Shown one piece after another: positions 6,706 through 13,069 of a stretch of 13,069 nucleotides of DNA. The notes beneath the pieces are model-generated. The model worked only from the letters and a program-made list of their open reading frames with translations, did no database searches and had not been told where the DNA came from. How positions within the stretch are numbered: the stretch's first letter is position 1; each line of letters opens with the position of its first letter. The position numbers were made by a program, and so were the translations under genes. Origin of the DNA: Clostridia bacterium (lineage in GTDB: Bacteria > Bacillota > Clostridia > Oscillospirales > CAG-382); the NCBI GenBank assembly GCA_017959195.1, contig JAGDBE010000078.1:1-13069 (forward strand), read 5' to 3'.

Positions 6706-8214
6706 ATGACCAGAAAAAACAAAGTTCTCCTTACGTCTCTTGCGTCGGTTTCAAATCAGATAGTAACAATCATCAGCGGATTTATAATTCCGAGGCTTTT
6801 TCTCACCCATTACGGCTCGGAGGTTAACGGTCTCGTATCCTCTATCGTGCAGTTTCTGGGCTTCATCACGCTTGCGGAATGCGGCGTCGGAACGGTTGTC
6901 GGCTCGTCTCTCTACAAGCCGCTTGCCGAAAAAAACAACGTTGAGATAAGCAAAATCGTCATTTCCTCCGAAAGATTTTTCAGAAAACTTTCGGTACTGC
7001 TTTTCACGTACACCGCGGCGCTGTTCTTCTTATACCCGACGTTCACGAAGGGCTCGTTTGACTTCTTCTTTACCGCGTCGCTCATTCTCGTGATTTCGAT
7101 AAGCTCGTTTGCGCAGTACTTTATCGGAATGACGTACAGGATTCTGCTCAATTCCGACCAGCTCGGCTTTATAAGCCTTTTCATGCAGGTTGCGGCGATA
7201 ATCTTAAACACCGGAATATGCGCAGTCCTCATTCATTTTGATTTTCCCGTCCACGCAGTAAAGCTTACGTCTTCGGTTATATTCTTATTCCATCCGATAA
7301 TTCTCACGCGTATCGCAAAGAAGCTCTATCCGATTGACAGAACCGTCGTGCTTACCGAAGAGCCGATAAAGCAGAAGTGGAACGGAGTTGCGCAGCACGT
7401 CGCGTCAGTTATCCTAAACAACACCGACGTCGTTGTTCTTACGCTTTTCTCGACGCTTAAAAACGTTTCGATTTACGCCGTTTACAACCTTGTCGCGAAC
7501 GGTATGAAAAACCTCATCTACTCGCTGACTCTCGGCACGCAGGCGCTTTTCGGAAATCTGCTTGCAAAAGAGACTCACGAAAGGGTTTACAGGGTATTCT
7601 GCACGTTTGAGTGGATTATGCACACAATAACCGTCCTTGCTTTCGGAGTGACGGCGATTCTCATAGTGCCGTTCGTTTCGGTTTATACGCGCGGAGTTAC
7701 CGACGTTCAGTACATTCAGCCGGTATTTGCGCTCCTCATCACCGCGGCCCAGGGGCTTTTCTGCATAAGGCTTCCTTACAGCGTAATGGTGGTTGCGGCG
7801 GGGCACTACAAGCAAACCCAGCTCGGCGCGTTCATTGAGTCGGTCATAAACATAGCGGTTTCGGTTGCGCTTGTCATCAATTTCGGGCTTGTGGGCGTTG
7901 CAATCGGAACGATTGCGGCAATCACGTTCAGAACGTTTCATTTCGCACTGTACATAAACAAACACATCTTAAACAAAAGCAGTTTCGGCTTTTTCAAGCA
8001 CCTTTTCGTCGACGCGCTCACGACGGCCTGCTTTTTCCTTTCAACGGCGTGGATTACCAAAGCGCCCTCAAATTACGCGGAACTCTTTGTTCTTGCGCTT
8101 GAAGTCGGCGTGATCTGCCTTGGCTCGTGCGCCGTCATCAACCTCGTATTTTACAGAAAAACCGTGCTCGACGCGCTGTCGTTCTTAAAATCGAGAAAAA
8201 AAGCCGCCGTTTAA
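6706..8214 (+). CDS. Wzx-like polysaccharide/oligosaccharide flippase (MOP superfamily)
   Basis: A 502-residue integral membrane protein with about 12-14 hydrophobic segments spread along its whole length and short charged loops. The N-terminus (SNQIVTIISGFIIPRLFL, then YGSEVNGLVSSIVQFLGF and ECGVGTVV) is typical of PST-family Wzx proteins of the MOP superfamily. These move undecaprenyl-linked oligosaccharides from the inner to the outer face of the membrane. The start is supported by AGGAG (6694-6698), 7 bases before the ATG. It lies between two glycosyltransferases, as in many capsule and exopolysaccharide loci. A role in teichoic-acid-like or glycoprotein-glycan export is also possible. 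The cargo is unknown. Confidence 0.88.
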   Translation: MTRKNKVLLTSLASVSNQIVTIISGFIIPRLFLTHYGSEVNGLVSSIVQFLGFITLAECGVGTVVGSSLYKPLAEKNNVEISKIVISSERFFRKLSVLLFTYTAALFFLYPTFTKGSFDFFFTASLILVISISSFAQYFIGMTYRILLNSDQLGFISLFMQVAAIILNTGICAVLIHFDFPVHAVKLTSSVIFLFHPIILTRIAKKLYPIDRTVVLTEEPIKQKWNGVAQHVASVILNNTDVVVLTLFSTLKNVSIYAVYNLVANGMKNLIYSLTLGTQALFGNLLAKETHERVYRVFCTFEWIMHTITVLAFGVTAILIVPFVSVYTRGVTDVQYIQPVFALLITAAQGLFCIRLPYSVMVVAAGHYKQTQLGAFIESVINIAVSVALVINFGLVGVAIGTIAAITFRTFHFALYINKHILNKSSFGFFKHLFVDALTTACFFLSTAWITKAPSNYAELFVLALEVGVICLGSCAVINLVFYRKTVLDALSFLKSRKKAAV

Positions 8215-8243
8215 GGCGTTTATCATAAAAAAACAGTACTTTT

Positions 8244-8248
8244 GGGAG
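8244..8248 (+). promoter_or_regulatory. Ribosome binding site that fixes the start of the second glycosyltransferase
   Basis: GGGAG ends 5 bases before the ATG at 8254. An in-frame TTG at 8242 overlaps this site and would place it inside the coding region, so the ATG is preferred. Confidence 0.65.
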
Positions 8249-8253
8249 AAAAA

Positions 8254-9486
8254 ATGAAGATACTATTTGTTTTTGCCGACGATTTCCCCCTTTACGGGGC
8301 GTGTACAAACATATTGAATCATCTTTTGGAAACCGGTATTCTGCAGTCAAAAGCGGAAAAAATCGGGGTTCTCTCGGCAAAATTCTCTTTTGACGAAAAA
8401 GATTTCGAGACAATCGACAACACCGACGTTTACCGCACTTTCGTGTGGGAAGTTTTCCCGCTCAAAGCCCAGGCGGCCAAACTGTCCCATTTCTTTAATT
8501 TTCTGCGCGGCGCGGCGGTCAAAACTTTTTCGCTTCTCAAAAGCAGGCTTTCTCCCGATTCATACATAAAGCAGTCTTTCTGCGGCTGTATTTACAAAAA
8601 ACTCAAAAAAATTAAGGCCGGAGACTTTGACATAATCGTCGCCATGAGCGGCGACTTCAACATCGCCGAGGCGGTGAGAAAATACTGCGAAAAGCACCCC
8701 GGTCCGAAATTCGCGCTGTATCAGGTCGACCCGTGCTCAAACAACGAGTCCATGCCGGTATCAACGAAAAAGGCGCGCCTTGCAACCGAGGCAAAGGTGT
8801 TTGCGTCATCAGACATAATCTTTACGACGCCGCTTATTTACGACTATCTTATCGAAAATTACCCGTCTTGCGCGGAAAAAACAACGGCGCTCGAGTTCCC
8901 GAACGTCGTGCGCCCCGCCTTTTTGCCGTCAGCCGAAAAGGAAATCGATTTTATCTTCACGGGAAGCCTGTACGGCGGCATAAGGGACCCGAAATACACG
9001 CTGCGCCTTATTGAAAGCGTGCTGGAAAACGAAAAATCGAAGTTTTACCTTGTGGGCGTGTCCCCGAAAGATATCGGATTTGAATACAATACCGAAAAAA
9101 TAATCTGCACCGGCAAAAAGAGCATGAAAGAGACGGCGAAAACGGTGTCGAAAAGCCGAATGCTTGTAAATATCGGCAACAAGATGAAAAATCAGGTCCC
9201 GAGCAAGCTTTTCGACTACGTTTCGACGGGAAAGCCGATTATAAACGTCTGCAAGAATCCCGACTGCTTTTCCAAGGAATATCTCAAAAAATATCCGCTT
9301 GCAATCAACGTTGACGAAGACGACGCGCTGTTTGAAAAGCAGGTCGCTTCCTTAAAAGAGTTTATTGAAAAAAACGGGGACAAAAGCATCGGTTTCGACG
9401 AGGTCCGCGCTCTGTACGAGGAGTGCACGCCGGAATACTGCGCAAGAAAGCTGCTCGACGGATTTTGTGAAATAATAAAAAAATGA
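8254..9486 (+). CDS. Glycosyltransferase, GT-B type, diverged
   Basis: A 410-residue protein that looks like a GT-B glycosyltransferase of the GT4/GT1-like group, clearly more diverged than the first one. It opens MKILFVFADDFPLYGACTNI, a beta strand and loop typical of the acceptor domain, and has FDIIVAMSGDFNIAEAV (about 125-141). The linker and donor domain include IDFIFTGSLYGGIRDPKYTLRLI (about 231-253). The stretch SRMLVNIGNKMKNQVPSKLFDYVSTGKPII (about 301-330) matches the donor-domain 'Q-x-P-S-K-x-F-x-Y-x-x-x-G-K-P' pattern of exopolysaccharide glycosyltransferases. No exact E-x7-E is present. It starts 39 bases after the flippase stop and belongs to the same operon. Donor and acceptor are unknown; it probably acts on the same glycan as the first transferase. 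Confidence 0.82.
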   Translation: MKILFVFADDFPLYGACTNILNHLLETGILQSKAEKIGVLSAKFSFDEKDFETIDNTDVYRTFVWEVFPLKAQAAKLSHFFNFLRGAAVKTFSLLKSRLSPDSYIKQSFCGCIYKKLKKIKAGDFDIIVAMSGDFNIAEAVRKYCEKHPGPKFALYQVDPCSNNESMPVSTKKARLATEAKVFASSDIIFTTPLIYDYLIENYPSCAEKTTALEFPNVVRPAFLPSAEKEIDFIFTGSLYGGIRDPKYTLRLIESVLENEKSKFYLVGVSPKDIGFEYNTEKIICTGKKSMKETAKTVSKSRMLVNIGNKMKNQVPSKLFDYVSTGKPIINVCKNPDCFSKEYLKKYPLAINVDEDDALFEKQVASLKEFIEKNGDKSIGFDEVRALYEECTPEYCARKLLDGFCEIIKK

Positions 9487-9522
9487 AAATAATAAAATTT
9501 ATCAAATAAAAGGAGTGTTTTT

Positions 9523-10899
9523 ATGAAAAAAATCAGATTCATTCTTTTTGCGTGTCTTATCCTTTTCGTTTTGACCTTTTCGGCTTTCGCCACGGCGAAA
9601 ATCACCTATTCCGTGGTAAAAGTTAATAACGACGGCCTTTACAAAATTATGGCGCTTGCGGAAAACGCCGGCGGAAAATACACCGCGTTCAAGTCCGACG
9701 TAACCTTCAACCTTTCGATTTTCAGGCCCGCAAACAAAAATACGGGCGCGCTTATCGACGTTGCGGCAAACGTTAACACAAAAGCGCCGATAAAGGTTAC
9801 AAACTACTATGACGACGTCGACGACGAGACGGTAACCGCGTCCATGCCCCAGAACCCGTTTTGGAACGTAAGCGGAAACACCTGCGAGCTTATCGTGGAA
9901 CAGGGCCTTATAGGCGGCCATGAAGTAGGCGACGGCCTTATGATGATGGAGATGTACTTCAAATTCGCCGAAGGCAAGTCGGCATCCGACATCACGGCGG
10001 AAGACTTTATAGTTGATTACGTCAAATACTCCGACCTGATAACCGGCGAGGAAACCTACCGTCTGGCTACGGGAACGAACACCCTTGACGTGAAGAACGA
10101 CACCTACGAAACGACGCTTTCGATGTCAGACGCTTCCTGCATGCAGGGCGAAACCTTCGACGTTGTGTTTACGCTCACAAACAACCCCGGAATAAGCGAT
10201 CTTACGTTTACTTTAACCTATGACGCCGCAAATTTAACGCTTGAAGCGGTTTCGGGCGGCACTCTGTTCTCCGACGCGGAAATTAAGTCCGACGTCAGCC
10301 CGTTCGAATTTTCTTCGTTAAACAGCAAAACGTCCGACGGCACCGTTGCCGTATTCACCTTCTCGGCAAACGCGGACTGTCCGCCCGACAGCTATGATAT
10401 CGGGTTTTCCGACGTTTCCGCAGGCGGACGGCTTTCGGAAAAATATGACGTCGTTTTGCAGGGCTGCATGGTAGAGGTTTCGGCAAATCCGGCGCTTGAA
10501 TTTGCGTCAACGAGGGCTTCCGCAAGGTCGACGACCTATAAGAAGCGCGCCGCAATAAGATTTATGGCAAAATCCTCGCTGTATAACGAATTCGACGATT
10601 TCGGATTCCTTCTTTCAAGAGCGGATACCCTTGAAAACAACGGATTTACCGAACTTACGCACGACGCGAAGGTCGGCGGAACAAACCTTTATATAGAGGC
10701 GTTCTGCGTTGACGACAGCCACAACCGCATCTATTCGGAAGACACCGACGGCTCAAGAACATATTCCATGCTCGCGTCGAACATCCCGGCAGACAAGACG
10801 GGAGTCGTCTTTGTGGCGCGTCCGTTTGCAACCTTCGGAACCACGACCGTTTACGGCGTTGCAAAGTCCGGCTCGTATGACAGTTTATCGACAACGTAA
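9523..10899 (+). CDS. Secreted protein with a cohesin-like domain, last gene of the glycan operon
   Basis: 458 residues. Residues 1-25 are a signal peptide (MKKIRFILFACLILFVLTF core, ATA before KITYS). Three regions follow. (1) About 26-190: a beta-rich region that may be a related sandwich domain. (2) About 196-320: a cohesin-like domain, with FDVVFTLTNNPGISDLTFTL, a Tyr-Asp at 233-234, then GTVAVFTFSANADCPPDSYDI. (3) About 335-458: YKKRAAIRFMAKSSLYNEF, DDFGFLLSRADTL and VVFVARPFATF, a module I recognise from other Clostridia secreted proteins but without known function. No dockerin, SLH, sortase or catalytic motif is visible, so attachment to the cell is unexplained. AGGAG (9511-9515) precedes the ATG by 7 bases. 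It follows the second glycosyltransferase by 36 bases with no terminator or visible promoter, so it is probably co-transcribed. Binding of a dockerin or of the exported glycan are both possible. Confidence 0.85.
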   Translation: MKKIRFILFACLILFVLTFSAFATAKITYSVVKVNNDGLYKIMALAENAGGKYTAFKSDVTFNLSIFRPANKNTGALIDVAANVNTKAPIKVTNYYDDVDDETVTASMPQNPFWNVSGNTCELIVEQGLIGGHEVGDGLMMMEMYFKFAEGKSASDITAEDFIVDYVKYSDLITGEETYRLATGTNTLDVKNDTYETTLSMSDASCMQGETFDVVFTLTNNPGISDLTFTLTYDAANLTLEAVSGGTLFSDAEIKSDVSPFEFSSLNSKTSDGTVAVFTFSANADCPPDSYDIGFSDVSAGGRLSEKYDVVLQGCMVEVSANPALEFASTRASARSTTYKKRAAIRFMAKSSLYNEFDDFGFLLSRADTLENNGFTELTHDAKVGGTNLYIEAFCVDDSHNRIYSEDTDGSRTYSMLASNIPADKTGVVFVARPFATFGTTTVYGVAKSGSYDSLSTT

Positions 10900-10910
10900 G
10901 TCATAAGAAT

Positions 10911-10951
10911 AAAAAATCACCGCACCGTACAATGTACGGTGCGGTTTTTTT
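10911..10951. terminator. Strong, probably bidirectional terminator between converging operons
   Basis: A perfect 12-bp stem (ACCGCACCGTAC at 10919-10930, GTACGGTGCGGT at 10934-10945) with loop AAT is followed on the plus strand by a T-run to 10951, ending the glycosyltransferase operon. On the minus strand the hairpin is followed after two bases by six T residues (complement of 10911-10916), so it should also stop transcripts from bioY. Confidence 0.92.
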
Positions 10952-10995
10952 GCGGAAATTTTAATTTTTTCGGTTTAGTTGACTAAACTGAAAAA

Positions 10996-11553
10996 TTATA
11001 TGAATTTTGAGACCTTTTTTGCAATTATATCGGCAAGAAACAGCTTTGCCGCGTCGGGAAGGATATACGGAAAGACGCACGCGGCAAGTCCCTGCCGGAA
11101 GGAAAAGGAGTTTCCGCTTTTTGCCGAAACGTACGAGAACACGAGCGTTCCGAACAGGTAGCAAAGCAAAAGTCCCGAAAAAAGCAGCGCGTTTTTGCCC
11201 GCGTTTGTCCTGCAAAACCGGGCAAAAATGAGGTAAATTACGCCGATTAGGATAAATCCTGCAATATATCCGCCCGTAAGGCCGAACAGCACGCCGAAAC
11301 CTGCCGAAAAGCCGGCAAACACGGGAAGCCCCGCGGCGCCGAGCGCGATATACAGGAGAATTGCGAGCGTTCCGCGCTTTCCGCCGAGGATTTTAAGCGC
11401 GCAGAACACGCCGAAAGTCTGCATGGTAAACGGAACGGGAAAGGGAACGCATATCCATGCGCAGACAGCGATAACCGCGGCAAAAAGCGCGGTTATCGCT
11501 GTCTTTTTTATTATTTCCGTGTTTGTTTTAAGGTTTTTTCCGCTCTTTTTCAA
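10996..11553 (-). CDS. bioY: Biotin transporter substrate-binding component BioY (ECF S component)
   Basis: A 185-residue membrane protein with about six hydrophobic segments. Family motifs: PVPFTMQTFGVF (about 39-50), LGAAGLPVFAGFSAGFGVLF (about 71-90), GLTGGYIAGF (91-100; the usual form is GPTGGY) and LPDAAKLFLADIIAK (about 165-179) with the conserved Asp and Lys. BioY binds biotin and normally works with a shared EcfA/EcfA'/EcfT energising module. None of those genes is in the window, suggesting a group II arrangement with the module elsewhere. The only start far enough upstream is TTG at 11553, overlapping the phosphatase stop as TTGA. This implies translational coupling and weak independent initiation. 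I found no BirA-type operator (TTGTTAACC-like) upstream of this gene pair. Confidence 0.92.
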   Translation of the reverse strand: MKKSGKNLKTNTEIIKKTAITALFAAVIAVCAWICVPFPVPFTMQTFGVFCALKILGGKRGTLAILLYIALGAAGLPVFAGFSAGFGVLFGLTGGYIAGFILIGVIYLIFARFCRTNAGKNALLFSGLLLCYLFGTLVFSYVSAKSGNSFSFRQGLAACVFPYILPDAAKLFLADIIAKKVSKFI

Positions 11554-12272
11554 AACTTCACTTCGTAGTTATAAAGCGTCGGCAGGCCCTCGCGGTAGAG
11601 GTGGGAATCGGACGACAGCGTCAGCACCTTGGGCACCGAAATGCCGTCGGAATCCTTGAAATTTATCACCGTAACGCCGGTATGTCCTATATCGAAATGG
11701 GTACAGAACGCGGGATACGGGATATCGAGCACGCAGGAAAGGAACGCGAGTCCGAAGCCCTGGTGCGCGAACAGCGCTATCCTCTTTTCGTTCGGGTTTT
11801 GTGCCTTATACTTTCCGGAATAACGTATATGCTCGTAGCCGAGTGCTTTGAAAAAGGCGTCGGATTCGTCGTAAACCCTTTTTATGCCCTTTTCGTAGTT
11901 TTTCTCTTTAAGCGCCGGGTGGTCGTACCACTTATCGCCGAGCTCGCGGATTTCGGGGCTGTTAAAGAGGTTTACCATCTTTTTATTGTAAAACAGCCAG
12001 GTAAGTCCGCTTCCGTCGTCCTTTTCGGTGGTCAGTTCCGCCCAGGTATGGCTTTCGTTTGCGAAATCGAGTTTTTCGGTTATATCTTTATTTATCAGCT
12101 CACAGAGCGGTTTTGCCGTCTGAACGGCCCTGTTCGACGTGGACGTGTATATTTCGTCTATGCCGTAAAGCGCGAGCCGTTTCGCAACCGCCTCCGCCTG
12201 GCGCATGCCAAGCGGAGTCAGTGAATCCGGCACGTATATCGGGTCTCCGTGTCTGACAAGAAAAAACAGCAT
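11550..12272 (-). CDS. Histidine phosphatase family protein (phosphoglycerate mutase-like)
   Basis: 240 residues. The N-terminal signature LVRHGDP (R7-H8-G9; H8 the phosphorylated histidine) is followed by LTPLGMRQAEAVAKRL (about 18-33). The conserved Arg lies in TSTSNRAVQTA (R48), and the second active-site histidine in LFAHQGFG (H170). These define the histidine phosphatase superfamily clade with PhoE, CobC/alpha-ribazole phosphatase and cofactor-dependent phosphoglycerate mutases. A long insert between the two halves (about 70-150) and the lack of cobalamin genes argue against naming a substrate; a small phosphorylated metabolite is likely. The start is well supported by GGAGG (12281-12285), 8 bases before the ATG. 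It lies 31 bases after the SLH gene with no terminator between, and its stop overlaps the bioY start. Confidence 0.9.
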   Translation of the reverse strand: MLFFLVRHGDPIYVPDSLTPLGMRQAEAVAKRLALYGIDEIYTSTSNRAVQTAKPLCELINKDITEKLDFANESHTWAELTTEKDDGSGLTWLFYNKKMVNLFNSPEIRELGDKWYDHPALKEKNYEKGIKRVYDESDAFFKALGYEHIRYSGKYKAQNPNEKRIALFAHQGFGLAFLSCVLDIPYPAFCTHFDIGHTGVTVINFKDSDGISVPKVLTLSSDSHLYREGLPTLYNYEVKF

Positions 12273-12303
12273 ATATTATTCCTCCGGTTTTTGCCTTTTG
12301 CTT

Positions 12304-13069
12304 TTATTTTTTAATTTTTTCGCAGAAACGCGTGATTACTGCCGCGGTCTCGGCTCTGGTGCACTCTCCGTCCGGCACAAGCGTCTTTTCCGTGCGTCCG
12401 GTGATGAGTTCTTCCGCGTTTGCCCAGCGAAGCGCCGCGAGCGCCCACGGGCTTATGAACTTATAGTCGTCATAAGACGAGATATCCTTTGTCTTATCGA
12501 CGTTATAGCCCTTAATCTTTGCGTATCTGTAAAGTACTGTCGCGAACTGCTCTCTGGTCAGCGGGTCGTCCGGACCGAAGAAGTTGTTTTCGTATCCGAC
12601 CACAACGCCTTTTTCTCTTGCCCATGCGACCGCTTTTGCGTACCAGCATTCCTCGTTGTCGTCGTCAACGTCTTTGAATCCCGATTTCGTCTTTATTTCC
12701 GGCTCGCCCTCCATGCGGTAGAGCACGGTTACGAACATCGCGCGGCTTATTGCCTCTTCGGGCTCGAAGGTATCCTCCGACGTGCCGTTCATTATGCCGT
12801 TTTCCACAACGTAATCGATATATTCGCAGTACCATTCGCCCTGAACTACGTCCTTGAATTTTTCAGACGGACGGACGGTATCGGTTTCTTCGGCTTTTAC
12901 GAATTCCGCTTTAATCTTCACCTTCGACGAAGGCATCGTGAAGCTATACGTTCCGTCTTCGCCGGGCGTTGTTTCAACGGGATTTCCGTTTTCGTCGGTA
13001 ACAATAACGTCTTTTGCCTTACAACCCTCTGCGGGAACCGTTGTAACCGTTACGGTCTCGCCCTTCACG
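12304..13069 (-). CDS. C-terminal part of an S-layer-homology surface protein, N-terminus outside the window
   Basis: The frame is open to the right edge; the GTG at 13068 is internal coding sequence (Val), not a start. About 255 residues are visible. Residues 1-57 (GETVTVTTVPAEGC..., GTYSFTMPSSKVKIKAEF) are one copy of the divergent InlB-B/Flg_new_2-type beta repeat common in large surface proteins. Three SLH domains then follow to the C-terminus: about 71-120 (SRAMFVTVLYR), 131-183 (TREQFATVLYR) and 198-247 (TRAETAAVITR). SLH triplets bind pyruvylated secondary cell-wall polysaccharide non-covalently, so this protein is anchored on the cell surface. The third domain keeps the full TRAE motif; the first two have SRAM and TREQ. 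The extracellular function lies in the missing N-terminal part. Confidence 0.92.
   Translation of the reverse strand, partial: VKGETVTVTTVPAEGCKAKDVIVTDENGNPVETTPGEDGTYSFTMPSSKVKIKAEFVKAEETDTVRPSEKFKDVVQGEWYCEYIDYVVENGIMNGTSEDTFEPEEAISRAMFVTVLYRMEGEPEIKTKSGFKDVDDDNEECWYAKAVAWAREKGVVVGYENNFFGPDDPLTREQFATVLYRYAKIKGYNVDKTKDISSYDDYKFISPWALAALRWANAEELITGRTEKTLVPDGECTRAETAAVITRFCEKIKK

Noticed and set aside
8242..8253. In-frame TTG start at 8242 for the second glycosyltransferase
   Set aside because: It overlaps the GGGAG ribosome binding site that serves the ATG at 8254, and the predicted protein starts normally with MKILFVF.
9523..10899. Cellulosome scaffoldin interpretation
   Set aside because: There is only one cohesin-like domain, with no dockerin, carbohydrate-binding module or cellulase gene in the window.
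10973..10988. Palindrome GTTTAGT-TG-ACTAAAC just downstream of bioY, considered as a terminator or BirA site
   Set aside because: It has no T-tract on the bioY-sense strand, does not match the TTGTTAACC-type BirA half site, and lies downstream rather than upstream of the gene.
11550..12272. Naming the phosphatase as CobC or phosphoglycerate mutase
   Set aside because: Only superfamily motifs are visible, there is a long insert between the two halves, and no cobalamin or glycolysis genes are nearby.
13066..13068. GTG at 13068 as start of the SLH protein
   Set aside because: The frame is open to the window edge and begins in the middle of a beta repeat, so the gene is truncated by the window, not started there.

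Overview
The window looks like chromosomal DNA from a Gram-positive Firmicute, most likely an uncultured Clostridia or Oscillospiraceae-type gut lineage. The reasons are four strong sigma-A promoters, G-rich Shine-Dalgarno sites, moderate G+C, signal peptides ending in AxA, an S-layer-homology (SLH) surface protein, a cohesin-like secreted protein and a stand-alone BioY. This assignment is inference; no rRNA or marker gene is present. Eleven protein genes are supported and two of them run off the window. I see no tRNA, rRNA, CRISPR array, transposase, phage gene or riboswitch.

Left part, minus strand (1-3127): a UDP-glucose 6-dehydrogenase and a UDP-glucuronate 4-epimerase lie 9 bases apart and share a promoter at 3175-3203. 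Together they should convert UDP-glucose to UDP-glucuronate and then UDP-galacturonate. Downstream is a truncated ornithine cyclodeaminase/mu-crystallin-family gene with its own near-perfect promoter (720-748).

Middle, plus strand (3234-10951): a secreted acidic, aromatic-rich 586-residue protein is a single-gene unit with its own promoter and terminator, divergent from the dehydrogenase. Next comes a 352-base gap holding a terminator, an array of four related hairpins, and a TTGACA-17-TATAAT promoter. That promoter drives a four-gene operon: GT-B glycosyltransferase, Wzx-like flippase, second GT-B-like glycosyltransferase, and secreted cohesin-like protein. The operon ends at a strong hairpin that probably also terminates the opposing genes.

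Right part, minus strand (10996-13069): the 3' end of an SLH-domain surface protein, then a histidine phosphatase, then BioY. The phosphatase and bioY overlap as TTGA.

Taken together this is a cell-surface and extracellular-glycan neighbourhood. Uronic-acid sugar nucleotides are made on one strand. Glycosyltransferases and a lipid-linked-sugar flippase sit on the other, mixed with secreted proteins of unknown role. No initiating phosphoglycosyltransferase, Wzy polymerase, ligase or chain-length regulator is visible, so the pathway is incomplete here. I found no clear new defence or mobile system. The least explained items are the secreted cohesin-like protein in the glycan operon, the 586-residue repeat-containing secreted protein, and the hairpin array.
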